From Penium margaritaceum (Eukaryota > Streptophyta > Zygnematophyceae > Desmidiales > Peniaceae), in contig SZWC01000569.1 of the NCBI GenBank assembly GCA_023375785.1, positions 75,223 through 139,222 on the forward strand: a DNA stretch of 64,000 bases, in the 5' to 3' direction. A program made the position numbers and the translations under genes. Each line of letters starts with the position of its first letter. Positions within the stretch are counted from its first letter, which is position 1. Positions 53,761 through 63,600 of this stretch are shown in pieces. The notes under the pieces were generated by a model. It was given only the letters and a program-made list of their open reading frames with translations, was not told where the DNA came from and made no database searches.

Positions 53761-54612
53761 GTGGAAGTAGATGGAGCCAAACGACAACTTCAGTGCGTAG
53801 GATGGAAATCAACAGCGGAAGCAACAGAGGTGGAAGTGGCAGAGGAAGCCGAGATAGCCGAGAAGCAACAACATGTGCAGCCAATACCGCTCAACGTGGC
53901 CAAGTACTTTGTACAAAGAGGAGCTCATGCGTGGCTCGTACATATTGAGCCGATGGAAGAAGCGGAAGTGACAGCAGCTGACTCATCATTGGCCTCATCA
54001 GCCTCATCGACATCAACAAAGTTTGCGATGGTACCCGTAGAGTTTGCACCACTCATCCAAGAATTTACAAACGTCTTCCCCACCAAACTCTCAAAGACCC
54101 TACCTCCTCAACGAGACATCGACCATTGCATCAAACTGAAGCCGGATAGCAAACCTGCAATTCGAGGGGCCTATCGGATGAGCGATCATGAGCTGAACGA
54201 ACTGAAAAAGCAACTCGACAAGATGCTCGGTCAGGAGTTCATCCACCCATCCACGTCACCATACGCCGCACCAGTGTTGTTCGTGAAAACGAAAACTAGT
54301 GAGATGCGGATGTGCGTGGACCATCGGGCGTTGAACGACGCTAGTGTCAAGAACCGCTGCCCTCTTCCCCAAGCTAACGATTTTTTTGACCAACTCCGAG
54401 GGGCTCGAGTATTCAGCAAAATTGTCTTACGCAACAATCATCACCAGATACGTGTACCAGCTGCCGACATTGAGCAGACGATGTTCCGGACCCACTTTAG
54501 GGACCTTGAGTTCAGAGTAATGTCGTTCGGACATACGAATGCCGCAGTAACGTTTATGGCGGTAATGAACATTATTTTCCGCCGATACCTTGATGATTTT
54601 GTCGTGGTGTAA
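53761..54612 (+). pseudogene. Protease-RT linker and reverse transcriptase of copy F
   Basis: The longest convincing open frame of the window (283 codons). It covers a linker (VQPIPLNVAKYFVQRGAHAW; ASSASSTSTKFAMVP) and RT: RDIDHCIKLKPDSKPAIRGA, ELNELKKQLDKMLGQEFIHP, SPYAAPVLFVKTKTSEMRMC, ALNDASVKNRCPLPQANDFF and FRVMSFGHTNAAVTF. It ends at a stop inside the catalytic box: YLDDFVVV is upstream sequence, and the true YLDD position reads stop-F-D-G. The enzyme is therefore dead despite its long frame. Confidence 0.9.
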
Positions 54613-55030
54613 TTCGACGGTACTCTGGTGTACAACCGCATCCCGGAGGTGAACGATGACCATCTTCAAAGAATTCTCAAAGTTTTACAAAGACAGGATT
54701 TTTCTGGAAAACTCTCGAAGTGCGAATTCATTCGCCGTTTGATTGAGTTTTGGATCACGTCATCAGTGGTGGACGAATCACCATGGATACAAAAAAGTGA
54801 CTACAGTCGCTGATTGGCCGACGCCGACCAAAGTTCAAGACGTTCAAGCTTTCCTCAGCTTCTGCAACTACTACCGGCATTTTGTATGGGATTACGCCCG
54901 AGTGTCAACACCTCTCTCCGAGCTCACTCAAAAAGAAAGTAAGTGGTAGTGGAGGGACAACGAGCAATAAGTGTTCATTGCTTGTGGAATGCTCTGACCT
55001 CGGCATAAGCCATAGGATTAGCTGATCCAA
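54613..55030 (+). pseudogene. End of RT and connection region of copy F
   Basis: Pieces NDDHLQRILKVLQRQDFSGK and LSKCEFIRRLIEFWI, then DWPTPTKVQDVQAFLSFCNY, YRHFVWDYARVSTPLSELTQ and K..KW, in two frames. This gives the intact order against which the insertion points in copy D can be judged. Confidence 0.8.
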
Positions 55031-55032
55031 CC

Positions 55033-55398
55033 GTTGACTACATCATGGCTACAAACGCGTCAGACCGAGCCATCGGCACAATACTTTTACAAGACCATGG
55101 CAAAGCCGAGCAGCCGGTTGCATACATGTCTCGAAAGCTACAAGGACCCGAACTCAACTACGCTGTACACAAGAAAGAGATGTTGGCGGTCGTGCGTGCA
55201 TCTAAGACATGGCGGTGTTACTTGGAGTGCCATCGATGCATCGTGCGCACTGACCACCATGTGTTGAAATACCTCAAGACGCAGCCGAACCTCGGGCGGC
55301 GTCAAACCCGATGGATGGAGTTCCTTGAATATGGGTTCGACTACGATATCGAGTATCAGCCAGGCAACATCAACCTGGCGGACGCACTCACTCGCTGA
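55033..55398 (+). pseudogene. RNase H of copy F
   Basis: An almost complete domain in one 117-codon frame: MATNASDRAIGTILLQDHGK (the first catalytic Asp is probably Asn here), AYMSRKLQGPELNYAVHKKE (Glu), TDHHVLKYLKTQPNLG (Asp), MEFLEYGFDYDIEYQPGN and INLADALTR (last Asp). Confidence 0.9.
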
Positions 55399-55439
55399 TG
55401 GCTAAGGTGGCAACACTACAGCTATAGCGAGACCAATAT

Positions 55440-55779
55440 CTCGAGCGACTGTTTTCACGAGACTACGACCAGAATGGTAGGTACAACAATGAAAAATCTG
55501 GCATAACACCATATTGGCAATGGCGATTCACTTGCCAAGTGGTCATTCCTACAAACGACAAACTTCGCCGCATGCTGCTCAAAGAGTGCCATGACAGTGG
55601 ACCAAATGGAAAATTCACTGAGGACAAGACACTGAAGAAGCTGGCAAAAATTTATGGGTGGGAGAATATGCAATCCGACATGGCCAACTTTTGCAAAACC
55701 TGTGACACGTGTCAGCGACAAAACTCCCATCGCACACGGCCACATGGATCTCTGCAACCGCTCCCTATTCCGATGGAAC
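55440..55779 (+). pseudogene. Integrase zinc-finger part of copy F, before the insertion
   Basis: VVIPTNDKLRRMLLKECHDS, GPNGKFTEDKTLKKLAKIYG and FCKTCDTCQRQNSHRTRPHG form the HHCC finger; the second His of the usual GHFG is Lys here, and both Cys of CDTC are kept. The frame breaks at PIPME (55779), where the minus-strand LTR element is inserted. The catalytic core continues at 62373. Confidence 0.9.
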
Positions 55780-56447
55780 AGATAGAATTCAATTAGAGCA
55801 TGCAGGTCCATGCAAAAACAAACATGAGCTCTGTGCATGACTGCATTGCAAAGCGACAAGAATTTGGCTAAGTCTGGAACGCATAATACGAAAGAACAAG
55901 GAGAGATTACAAATGAGCCCTTAGTGGGCTTATGTAGGGGCGCTGGTAGCTAGCCGCACCGGACCCCGTCACCCCCGTTGAGTCCAAACAAGTCAGCGTG
56001 AAGAGCACACTGCATACACCACGTGAAAAACAAAGGTGGTCTCCTCGAGGCACCGGAATAGCTCTCCGAGTGCCCGGGTCTCGACGAATGAGAAAATACG
56101 AGCAGTGCTAGAAACACTTGGAATCGGCGTCGTGACATTACAAATGGATTTCCGAACATCGGAAGCACTACTATAGTCATTGGATCTCCTCATCGCAACG
56201 GTACAGTCCACCGGGTGTGCGGGTTTCAACCCACTCAAAAAACGCTCCTACCTCCTGACAAGCCAACAAGGCCGCCGGAAGGCATTGACCGCGTCTCACC
56301 CGAGCCCTCGTAGGTGTTGGAGAAGCCTTGGGACACTCCAAAGGCCCGTTGTGTCGTAACGCTCTCCTCTACCCTATACCACCAAATGGGGTATATGGGT
56401 AATCAATTGGCGTCGGCCATGATGGGTGGAAGCCACACAAACCAACA
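55780..56447 (-). repeat. 3' LTR of the pol-less element
   Basis: It pairs with 61699-62367 along its full length with scattered differences. It contains a block near 56040-56090 (ctcctcgagg...gggtctcgacga) that also recurs in the interior repeats at 56621-56990. Confidence 0.85.
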
Positions 56448-56599
56448 CTCCCTTGGCTGACATAGTTGTCAACGCCAGAACAAATGAAGGAAGGCACGGA
56501 AGAGCAACGTATGTCCTACTAGAATCTGTACCTGTCAACCACATACATACACATCTACAATCCATCGAAACATAGAGGCTAGGCCCGATGTCCCTCTGG

Positions 56600-57260
56600 A
56601 GCATGATGAAGGTTGGAAGGTCTCCTCAGGACACTGGAGCATCCTACCAAGTGTCTGGGTCTTGACTATCCGAGGAGTCATGCACATCATACACAAGTCA
56701 GACGACAAGAGGGTTTCCTCGTGACACTGGCGGTACCAGCGTCTAGGTCTCGAACGCTATGAGTAATCCAATAGGTGTCCGTATGCTGACCACAATAGCA
56801 TCATCAACCAACACACATGATCATAGTGGGATCTCCACGTAACACAGGTGCAACTCACCACGAGTCCGGGTCTCGACCACTATGAGCAATCCAGCTCGCA
56901 TGCACATGCCACACGTAGTATAGCTAGACACGAAGACACACGATCACATGGTCTCCTCGTAACACTAGTACAACCCACCAAGTGTTTGGGTCTTGACCAA
57001 CAGTGTGCTACCATCCAATTGTAGCAGTACATGGAGGTAGCATGAGCCACATGCCGGCTTCTACAGTACGCTCAAAGTAGAGCATGGACCCCTCACCATG
57101 CACCTCCCATGACGTCGCGTCAGGTCGAGGTCCACAGAACACTCCCCTTGGGTAGATGAACCTGGCGGCGATTTCCTCGATGGAGATGCTGATGCCGTAG
57201 CTGAAGAGATCCTGGGCGATAAATCACGTGGTCTCCCATAACACAAAGATAGCTCCCACT
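56600..57260. repeat. Subterminal repeats of ~93-120 bp in the pol-less element
   Basis: Units starting tctcctc..gacactgg recur at about 56621, 56714, 56832 and 56952, with a weaker one near 57232. Each is followed by a (g)ggtct(c/t)gac word about 45 bases later. The same pair of words lies in the LTRs. Confidence 0.7.
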
Positions 57261-57395
57261 GTCATGCACGAGTCTACTCCCACCCTCAAAGACAAAGTGG
57301 TGCCTCTAGCTACGACTCCTCACATCATCCCTACACCACCTGGAGTGTACCAGTCCTCGTGTGACTGCCAAGGGTCCCAACTCACAGTCTCTCCT

Positions 57396-57851
57396 CTATT
57401 CGCTTTGTTGCAATGCATCTATATGCCGAACAAAAGGGAATAGACGAACAACACGCAGTAGTGGATGAAGTGGAGGAGTTGGCTTCCGAGGGTGGATAGA
57501 GCACCCTGAAGCAAAGGGGTGTACCGCTACAAGAGGAAGAGGGTTGGAATGATGAACCGGACCACCATACACGGACAAAGATGACGATGGAGCGGCTAAA
57601 GTGGGTGGATGAAGGTACGTGATGGCAGCAGCTGAAGAAAGAGGAGTGATGATGGAGTCGACAAGAACGAGGATGGCGGAAACTGAATGCATGCTCACCT
57701 CTCCTGTGGTAGTGTCTCCGTCGGATGTCATACTCGGAGCTAGTGTAGGATCCTCCTTGAGCATGGGTGTGCGAGATCCTGGTAGTGGAAAGCTCGTGAT
57801 AACACTACCGGTGCTCCACTGCACTGACAGTTGCTCACCCGTTGCCGTCAC
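57396..57851 (-). CDS. 151-codon open frame of the pol-less element, unknown
   Basis: Minus-strand frame starting MTATGEQLSVQWSTGSVITS, rich in Pro, Ser and His towards the end. No domain recognised. It lies in the same strand and element as the frame at 58998-59507 and may be part of one longer, now broken, reading frame. Confidence 0.35.
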   Translation of the reverse strand: MTATGEQLSVQWSTGSVITSFPLPGSRTPMLKEDPTLAPSMTSDGDTTTGEVSMHSVSAILVLVDSIITPLSSAAAITYLHPPTLAAPSSSLSVYGGPVHHSNPLPLVAVHPFASGCSIHPRKPTPPLHPLLRVVRLFPFVRHIDALQQSE

Positions 57852-58751
57852 CTCCCGCTACAACATCACTACATGCTCCTGTAGGTCAGCATAATCTGCC
57901 TTGGACATGTGGAGTTGGCCCATGTTTGCCATGCGTAGGATCAACTATGCCTCATTGGATGCTGCACATGCAGACTGCAGAACTTGTGAGTACAACTCCA
58001 ACTGTGTCTCTGTTGCAGAGGGAGATGGAACTAGTGCCGATTCATCAACTTGGGGGTCAACCAAACTGATAACGTGCTGAGATGTTGCACACTCGGACCC
58101 AACTACAGGTGGCGCATCCCCACCATAGCTCTTGTCTGTTGTATGAGGGGTAAGTGGTTACATGCCTAGAGAGAAGGAGAAGGCAAAGTTGTCAGAGTCC
58201 GCAGAGCATGTGGAAATGTCATTCGTACATGCACTGCAACTCTCAACGTCGGTGTGATCAGCAGGGTCACCAAGAGATGAACACACAAGGGCACAACTTG
58301 GCTCCTCCTGATGAGTCAACTCCATTCGCGTGGTCGGATCTGCAACACTGTCCTCAACTGCCGGTGTAGTGGACACAACTCTACAGGGCTCCGGCTCGAC
58401 AATGCCCATCAAGGCGACCAGCAAGTGTAACTATCGCTCACACACCATCTCGTCGGGAAGACTGGTCACTGTCACCCGCTTTATGATGGAGTGAGTCCCA
58501 TCATCTGAATTTGTCATGTGTCACACTGGTCCGCCATGTGTGCTGAATCATACAGACTCTGGGAACTTAAACGAATCCTAACGTTGAAACTGATCCACAA
58601 GTAGCGCCGATAACAAGGTCAAGCCTGTCGTGTTTGCTGCAGCACATATCCCAGTGACATCTCTTAGGAATGCTGCTCTCAAGAATGCCTCAACCTCTAA
58701 AAGACCCGCCGGTCCCCTCTCCTCCTACACTGCGAATGCTACCGAGCTAGT

Positions 58752-59231
58752 GTGAGCCTCGTGCATCAACGCCCCTGAAAGTCCGTAAAGAGCATCCCAT
58801 GCCGTACGGGACTCTTGTGCCATCGTCACGCTGCCACCGGTCGGAGTCGCAAGTGGCACCGCCCAGGGCCGCGGGGCCTGCACTCCTCCTTATGCAACCT
58901 ACTACTACAAAATGTCCGGATCCTGCCCCAGCGTAGATGTTGACCTTGATGACACACATGTCTCATGCACTGTAACCTTCGCCGGGGTTGTGTGAGCCTA
59001 CTGCACGAACTCCCCCAAATGTCCGGTAGAGGCATCCCAATCCATACAAGACTCTTGTACCACCGTCGGGCTGCCACCGATCAGAGTCACGAGTGGCACC
59101 ACAAAAGGACGCAAAGCCTGCACTCCTCCTGATGCAACTTGTTGCTGCAGAAAATCTGGATCCAGCCCGGACGTGGAAGTCAAGCTTGACGACACGCAAG
59201 TCTCCACCATGAACGCCATGTCAGGGTCATA
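58752..59231 (-). repeat. In-frame 240-bp (80-codon) tandem repeat, two units
   Basis: gtgagcct marks the starts at 58752 and 58992, exactly 240 bp apart. On the minus strand both units encode the same pattern (T-S-x-L-x-x-D-P-D, G-G-V-Q-A-x-R-P, V-P-L-x-T, G-G-S-x-T, Q-E-S, W-D-A). The right unit is open; the left has stops. Confidence 0.75.
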
Positions 59232-59507
59232 CTCCACATCATGTACTACCATTGTATCATCTGCATCTGCCTGAGCCGATGTTGAGGCACTCCGGTACCG
59301 CGAGGGTGCGGATCCTGTTGCTATGGTCACAGGAGGCAATACGCAGGGACCACACTCCCCCGTGACGGATATAGCAACGGAATTCAAGGAGGTGGATGAT
59401 GTGTCAAGATTGGCCCGAGCACGGCATGCGGAGCGTTGACACCGATGCCACGTGAACACACGACTGGAGCGACGACAAAAGGACATATCATCTTGAGGTG
59501 GCATCAT
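58998..59507 (-). CDS. 169-codon open frame of the pol-less element, unknown
   Basis: It starts MMPPQDDMSFCRRSSRVFTW and has a basic stretch, a low-complexity Ser/Thr/Ala part, then a segment DADDTMVVHDVEYDPDMAF leading into an 80-residue unit that is repeated downstream at 58752-58991. It is not similar to any Gag or Pol domain I know. It could be a Gag-like or element-specific protein. The tandem repeat in phase argues that it was once translated. Confidence 0.4.
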   Translation of the reverse strand: MMPPQDDMSFCRRSSRVFTWHRCQRSACRARANLDTSSTSLNSVAISVTGECGPCVLPPVTIATGSAPSRYRSASTSAQADADDTMVVHDVEYDPDMAFMVETCVSSSLTSTSGLDPDFLQQQVASGGVQALRPFVVPLVTLIGGSPTVVQESCMDWDASTGHLGEFVQ

Positions 59508-60499
59508 GGTAACAGGAGAGTGGAGGATCGAAAGGATGGTGGCAGCCTAGGACTGGCCGGCAGGTGGAGCTGAAGGGACACCATTGGATGAGAAAGGAGG
59601 AAAGGATGAAGGCGATGTGATCAAGGAGGCTGTCGACAAAAAAGTAGCAAAAGCACGTCCAGTGAGGACAAGGTCACAAAGCTTCTACACCATCCGTCCG
59701 AGGCTGCGGATCTTGGCAAATATGGTCACCAAAGGTCCAACTATGGGATCTACCAACGCTGGCAGATTCGCATGCTATGGAGGACGCATGCTCAGACGCG
59801 GCTGAAGCCAAGGTGGATGCCAGCCGCGAGGGCGCATCTAGCATTGACGCCAACCATGACATCCATCACCATAGTAGTAGCAGGTGAATGCGTAGGACAC
59901 CTACTCAGATGTGTGCGCACTCATCTCGTGCGACAGACGATGGATAGTGCCAAGGATACCTACTCTTGGTGGTAAACACAAAGCCACAGGAGAGGATGAG
60001 ACAAGTAGACACCGTCCTTCTTGTAGGTCACGGCGTTGCGGTCAGCAAGTGTTATCATACAGGGCGTGCTACACTACCACATCACCCCTGGAGAAGGGAG
60101 TCTAACCAGCTGTGGCTACTAGTATTGCTGCCACTAATAGAACAAAAACAGAACAATACGTATGACAACTGTAGGTGAGGTTGCTGCTCCAAGCGGTAGA
60201 CGACCAAGTCCTCAACGATGGAAAAACCCGAATACACCATCGATCCTATAGATTGAAGTGCGCGGACCAATTCACGGGCTCCAGAGAGACACCGGTCCAC
60301 GACGCATCTAAAAAAAGAAGTCGCTGCCAACGACAGTCTGCTATCGGGTGGAAAGGGGAGACTGCAAGTGCTACTACAAGTGCTCTACACTATGCAATCG
60401 TCATCATTCCAACACCACCGTCGCTACTGCCTCGGTAGCTGCTATTGGTACTGCAGCTACTGCCACTGCGGATGATGTTGCGGCGGTTGCTAGACAGAT

Positions 60500-61016
60500 T
60501 GCATTTGCGATTCTCGGTGGCACATGTTTGTTGATTGTTCTCTTGTTTTTCTTGCCCTCATCCCCCTTTCTCTTCCTTTTCCCTCTTCTTGCCCTCAGTC
60601 CTCCCTTGTTTTTGCCTCAACTTCTTGTTTTTTTTTCTTCTCGTCCCCCCTATTCCCCATTGCCCCTAATTTGGGACAATAGAGAAAACACAAGAGGAGG
60701 GAGGGGGATGTTCAGCTCGCCCTCCCTCCTGCGCACACTCGCTTGCTTGCTTGTGCGAGCAAGCGGGGTGGGTGGGAGGAGCAAACGGAAGGGGGAGGGG
60801 TCCGGCTCCTCTCTCGTCGTCGGCTCCATCCGTCGGTCAGCCGACGAGGCCGACGGGGCCGAGGGGCTCACGGGCCCCTCCGAGGGGCCCCTTGAGAGGG
60901 GGGGCTTGACAGGGCCAACAGGCCCCCTCCAAGGTGCCCCTTTGTGGGGACTCAAGGGAGCCCCTCCGAGGGGGACCCTTGGAGGAGGGCTGTGAGGCCC
61001 TTTTGTAGCAGCAGCT
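60500..61016. other. GC-rich leader segment of the pol-less element
   Basis: Imperfect gaggggcccc/ggggcccct words (60840-60990) next to a T-rich stretch (60530-60640). Open frames exist on both strands but are of low complexity. The minus-strand frame 61144-60650 is in the element's sense direction and Pro/Arg/Ser-rich. Confidence 0.5.
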
Positions 61017-61680
61017 ATGGTAACGGGTGCAATTGCTACGGTTGCTACTGCTGTTGCTACTTCTGCTCCTACTGCTACTACTGTTCTACGTAGTAGCTGC
61101 TGCTGCTTGCTGTTACCACTGCTTCTGCTTGCTATTTCCACCACTCCTATTACTGTCGCTAATTTTGCACGCTACTGCTACAGCCGCCACTGGTGCAACG
61201 ACTCCTACTGCTATGCGGTATTGCTACTGTCACCGCTACTGCACGCTGCCGCTATCGCTGCCGCTCTTGCAGCGGCTACTGCTACTGCTGCTATGTAATG
61301 TTGTTGCTGTTGTCGCTGCTGCTCTTATCGTTGCTACTGCTGTTAGTTAGCATAGCAGCTGTCGCTGCTGTTATTACTACCGTAGGCGTAGGTGCTGCGA
61401 ATAATACCGCTTGCCGTCACTGCTACTGCCGCCGCTCCTGCTGTTGCTTTAAGTGGCTGCTCTGCTGCCACTTCTCCTGCTGCACATAACCACAGCTGCC
61501 GCCACTACTGATGTTGTCGCATCCACTACTGCCATTGTGCACTGCTCATCGTCCTTGTGGCGTTCACGTGCTGTCACTTCGTGCTGCACCACGCTGCTAC
61601 CGGCATGGCGCCATGTGGTACGTTCTCTCTACGTTCCGTCCACTACTACTACTTCTGCTGCTTCTGCTACTCACACGCCC
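61017..61680. repeat. Triplet-rich region (gct/act/tac repeats)
   Basis: Long imperfect runs of gctactgctgttgctact type. The minus strand would code Ser/Ala/Val-rich runs, the plus strand Leu/Ala/Cys-rich runs. It lies just inside the primer site, where the leader or Gag N-terminus of the element would be. Confidence 0.75.
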
Positions 61681-61686
61681 CCCTAT

Positions 61687-61698
61687 GCTCTGATACCA
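61687..61698 (-). promoter_or_regulatory. Initiator-Met tRNA primer-binding site of the pol-less element
   Basis: Minus strand tggtatcagagc, a perfect 12-nt complement, directly adjacent to the LTR edge at 61699. It matches the site at 2332-2343. Confidence 0.9.
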
Positions 61699-62367
61699 AG
61701 ATAGAACTTAATAAGGGCATGCAAACCCATGCGAAAACAAACATGAGCTCTGTGTGTGAGTGCATTGTAAAACGGCAAGAATTTGGCTAACTGTGGAACA
61801 CATTATATGCAAGAACAGGGAGAGATTTCAAATGAGCCCCTCGTGGACTTACGTAGGGACACTGACAGCTAGCCGCACCAGGCCCCGTCACCCCCTCAGA
61901 GCCCAAACAAGTCAGCAAGGAGAGCACACTGCATACACCACGTGAACAACATAGGTGGTCTCCTCGATGCACCGAAATAGCTCTCCGAGTGCCCAGGTCT
62001 CGACCACCGAGAAAATAGGAATAGTGCTAGAAACACTCGGAATCAGCGTCCAGATATCGCAAATGGCTTTCCAAACATCCGAAGCACTTCTACAGTCATC
62101 GGATCTCCTCGTTGCACCGGTATAATCCACCATGTGCGTGTGTCTCAATCCACCGAAAAAACTCTCCTCCCTCCCGACAAGGCAATAGGGCTGCAAGAAC
62201 GCATCGACTGCGTCTCGCCGGCACTGTCATAGGTGCTAGAGAAGTCACGACACACTCCGGAGGCCCTTCGTGTCTTCATGCTCTCCTCTACCCTACACCA
62301 CCAAAATGGGGTATGTGGGTAATCAATCGGCGTCGGTCGTGACGTGTGGAAGCCACACAAACGAGTA
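61699..62367 (-). repeat. 5' LTR of the pol-less element
   Basis: 669 bp, pairing with 55780-56447. In minus-strand terms it begins at 62367 and ends at 61699 beside the primer site. Confidence 0.85.
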
Positions 62368-62372
62368 GAAAC

Positions 62373-63240
62373 CTTGGACGGACATCTCCGTGGACTTCGT
62401 CACAAGATTGCCGGTCACGCCCGAGGGATATGATGCAATCATGGTCGTCGACATGTTTTAAAAAATGTCCCATCTCATTCTCACAACCACCGTCAGCGCA
62501 GAAAGAACAGCACAGCTGTTTTTGGGCAACATCGTGCCGCTACACGGCGTATCGAGAACCATCACAAGCGACAGAGACGGTCGGTTTACTAGCGATTTTT
62601 GGCGCGAACTGATGTCTCGCTACAACAGCCGTATTCAACTTTTGACGGCGTTTCATCCTCAAACCGATGGTCAAACCGAGTAGACAAATAAGGTGTTGGA
62701 ACAACTTCGTCGAACGCTATGCGAAACTCACAAGACGGATTGGGCACAAAAACCTACGACCGCCAAAATCATCAGTGTTTCGGCAGTTTCCACTCCAAGG
62801 GGCGAAACTCTGTTTGAAATGGTGTATGACAACCTTCCCGCCACTCCAGTCGGACTGCAAAGTCAAAGCAATATCCCCGCGTCCGACGTCCAGTTGGGAC
62901 TTGTCCACCATTTGGGAGCAAACACGACAAATCCTCGCGAAGGCACAGGCAGCGATGAAGCGAGCAGCTGTCCGACATTGCAGCGACGACATGTTCATCG
63001 CTGGAGACAAAGTCCTTCTCAGCTCGGCCAACATCAATCCCCGCGGAGCCGACTGTTCGAAGCTCAAACCACGATGGGTGGGACCGTCTGAGATTGAGCG
63101 CATGCAAACCCCAGTGGTTGCGCGACTGAAACTCCTCAACACCATGCAAGTTCATTCGGTGTTCCATGTTAGGAGAATCAAGCACTACCGAGACCCCGGA
63201 GAGAACTTGCCCGGCAGGGATGTCCCTCCCCCTCCGCATG
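62373..63240 (+). pseudogene. Integrase catalytic core and C-terminus of copy F, after the insertion
   Basis: WTDISVDFVTRLPVTPEGYD (first catalytic Asp) is followed by a stop at MF*K, then SRTITSDRDGRFTSDFWREL (second Asp) and AFHPQTDGQTE (Glu), so the D,D-35-E residues are all kept. A stop and frameshift follow. The C-terminal part is open at 62667-63395: WEQTRQILAKAQAAMKRAAV, LKPRWVGPSEIERMQTPVVA, VHSVFHVRRIKHYRDPGENL. Confidence 0.9.
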
Positions 63241-63455
63241 TTCAAGTGGACGAGGACACAAAGTACATCATCGAGGACATCTTCTGTCATCAACGACGAG
63301 GAAAAACGACAGAATGTGGACAGGCCAGGACAGCTATGACGCTGCGCACAACAGCTGGGAAGCCTACGACATCCTCCGAGACGTCGATCATTTAATCGAC
63401 GGCTTTTACCGCCGTCACCAGGTCACATCTATACGCGTGTGGGGACATCACGGCC
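63241..63455 (+). pseudogene. Chromodomain of copy F
   Basis: QVDEDTKYIIEDIFCHQRR, GKTTE, then in another frame DSYDAAHNSWEAYDILRDVD and HLIDGFYRRHQ. One frameshift near 63310 splits it. This domain places copies A, D, E and F in the chromovirus branch of Ty3/gypsy. Confidence 0.85.
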
Positions 63456-63600
63456 AAAGAGGGGGAAGTGTCACGTATTGGACGTACACGAGTCCCTAAT
63501 CTTTCCGAGAGGGAATTTCTTTTACTACACAAACAGCCCATCGCGTTGTGAAACACAATATTCACTCTGACAGTCGGGGGCAAACAAGCCAACTGCCCCC
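63456..63600 (+). repeat. Polypurine tract and truncated 3' LTR of copy F
   Basis: aaagagggggaag (63456-63468) precedes the LTR start TGTCACGTATTGGACGTAC (63469). Similarity to the 5' LTR (50613) ends at aactgcccc near 63600. Confidence 0.8.

Larger units (their letters stand above)
55780..62367 (-). mobile_element. 6.6-kb LTR retrotransposon without recognisable pol (non-autonomous), in integrase of copy F
   Basis: LTRs at 55780-56447 (668 bp) and 61699-62367 (669 bp). On the minus strand the LTR starts TGTTGGTTTGTGTGG. A perfect 12-nt Met primer site (61687-61698) abuts the 5' LTR and a polypurine tract (agccaagggag, 56449-56459) abuts the 3' LTR. Flanks ggaac (55775-55779) and gaaac (62368-62372) are a 5-bp target duplication with one change. 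The interior (5.25 kb) has minus-strand open frames of up to ~170 codons, none matching protease, RT, RNase H or integrase. The TGTTGG start and 5-bp duplication suggest mobilisation by a copia-type partner, which is an inference. Confidence 0.88.
50613..63600 (+). mobile_element. Chromovirus-type gypsy copy F, best preserved, split by one LTR element
   Basis: 5' LTR (50613-51164), damaged Met primer site, gag, protease, RT, RNase H, integrase (broken at 55779 and resumed at 62373), chromodomain, polypurine tract (63456-63468) and 3' LTR from 63469. The 3' LTR is cut at about 63600 by another element. Without the 6.6-kb insert the element is about 6.4 kb to this point. Several domains have long open frames but each has at least one lesion. 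Confidence 0.9.

Noticed and set aside
54588-54612. YLDD as the RT catalytic box of copy F
   Set aside because: Comparison with copy A ([12 protein letters not shown]) shows the catalytic box is the following one, which is mutated here.
60348-60995. 215-codon plus-strand frame
   Set aside because: Low-complexity sequence antisense to the LTR element in which it lies; no domain.
61027-61489. Leu/Cys-rich plus-strand frames resembling membrane segments
   Set aside because: They are translations of triplet repeats; hydrophobicity follows from the repeat itself.
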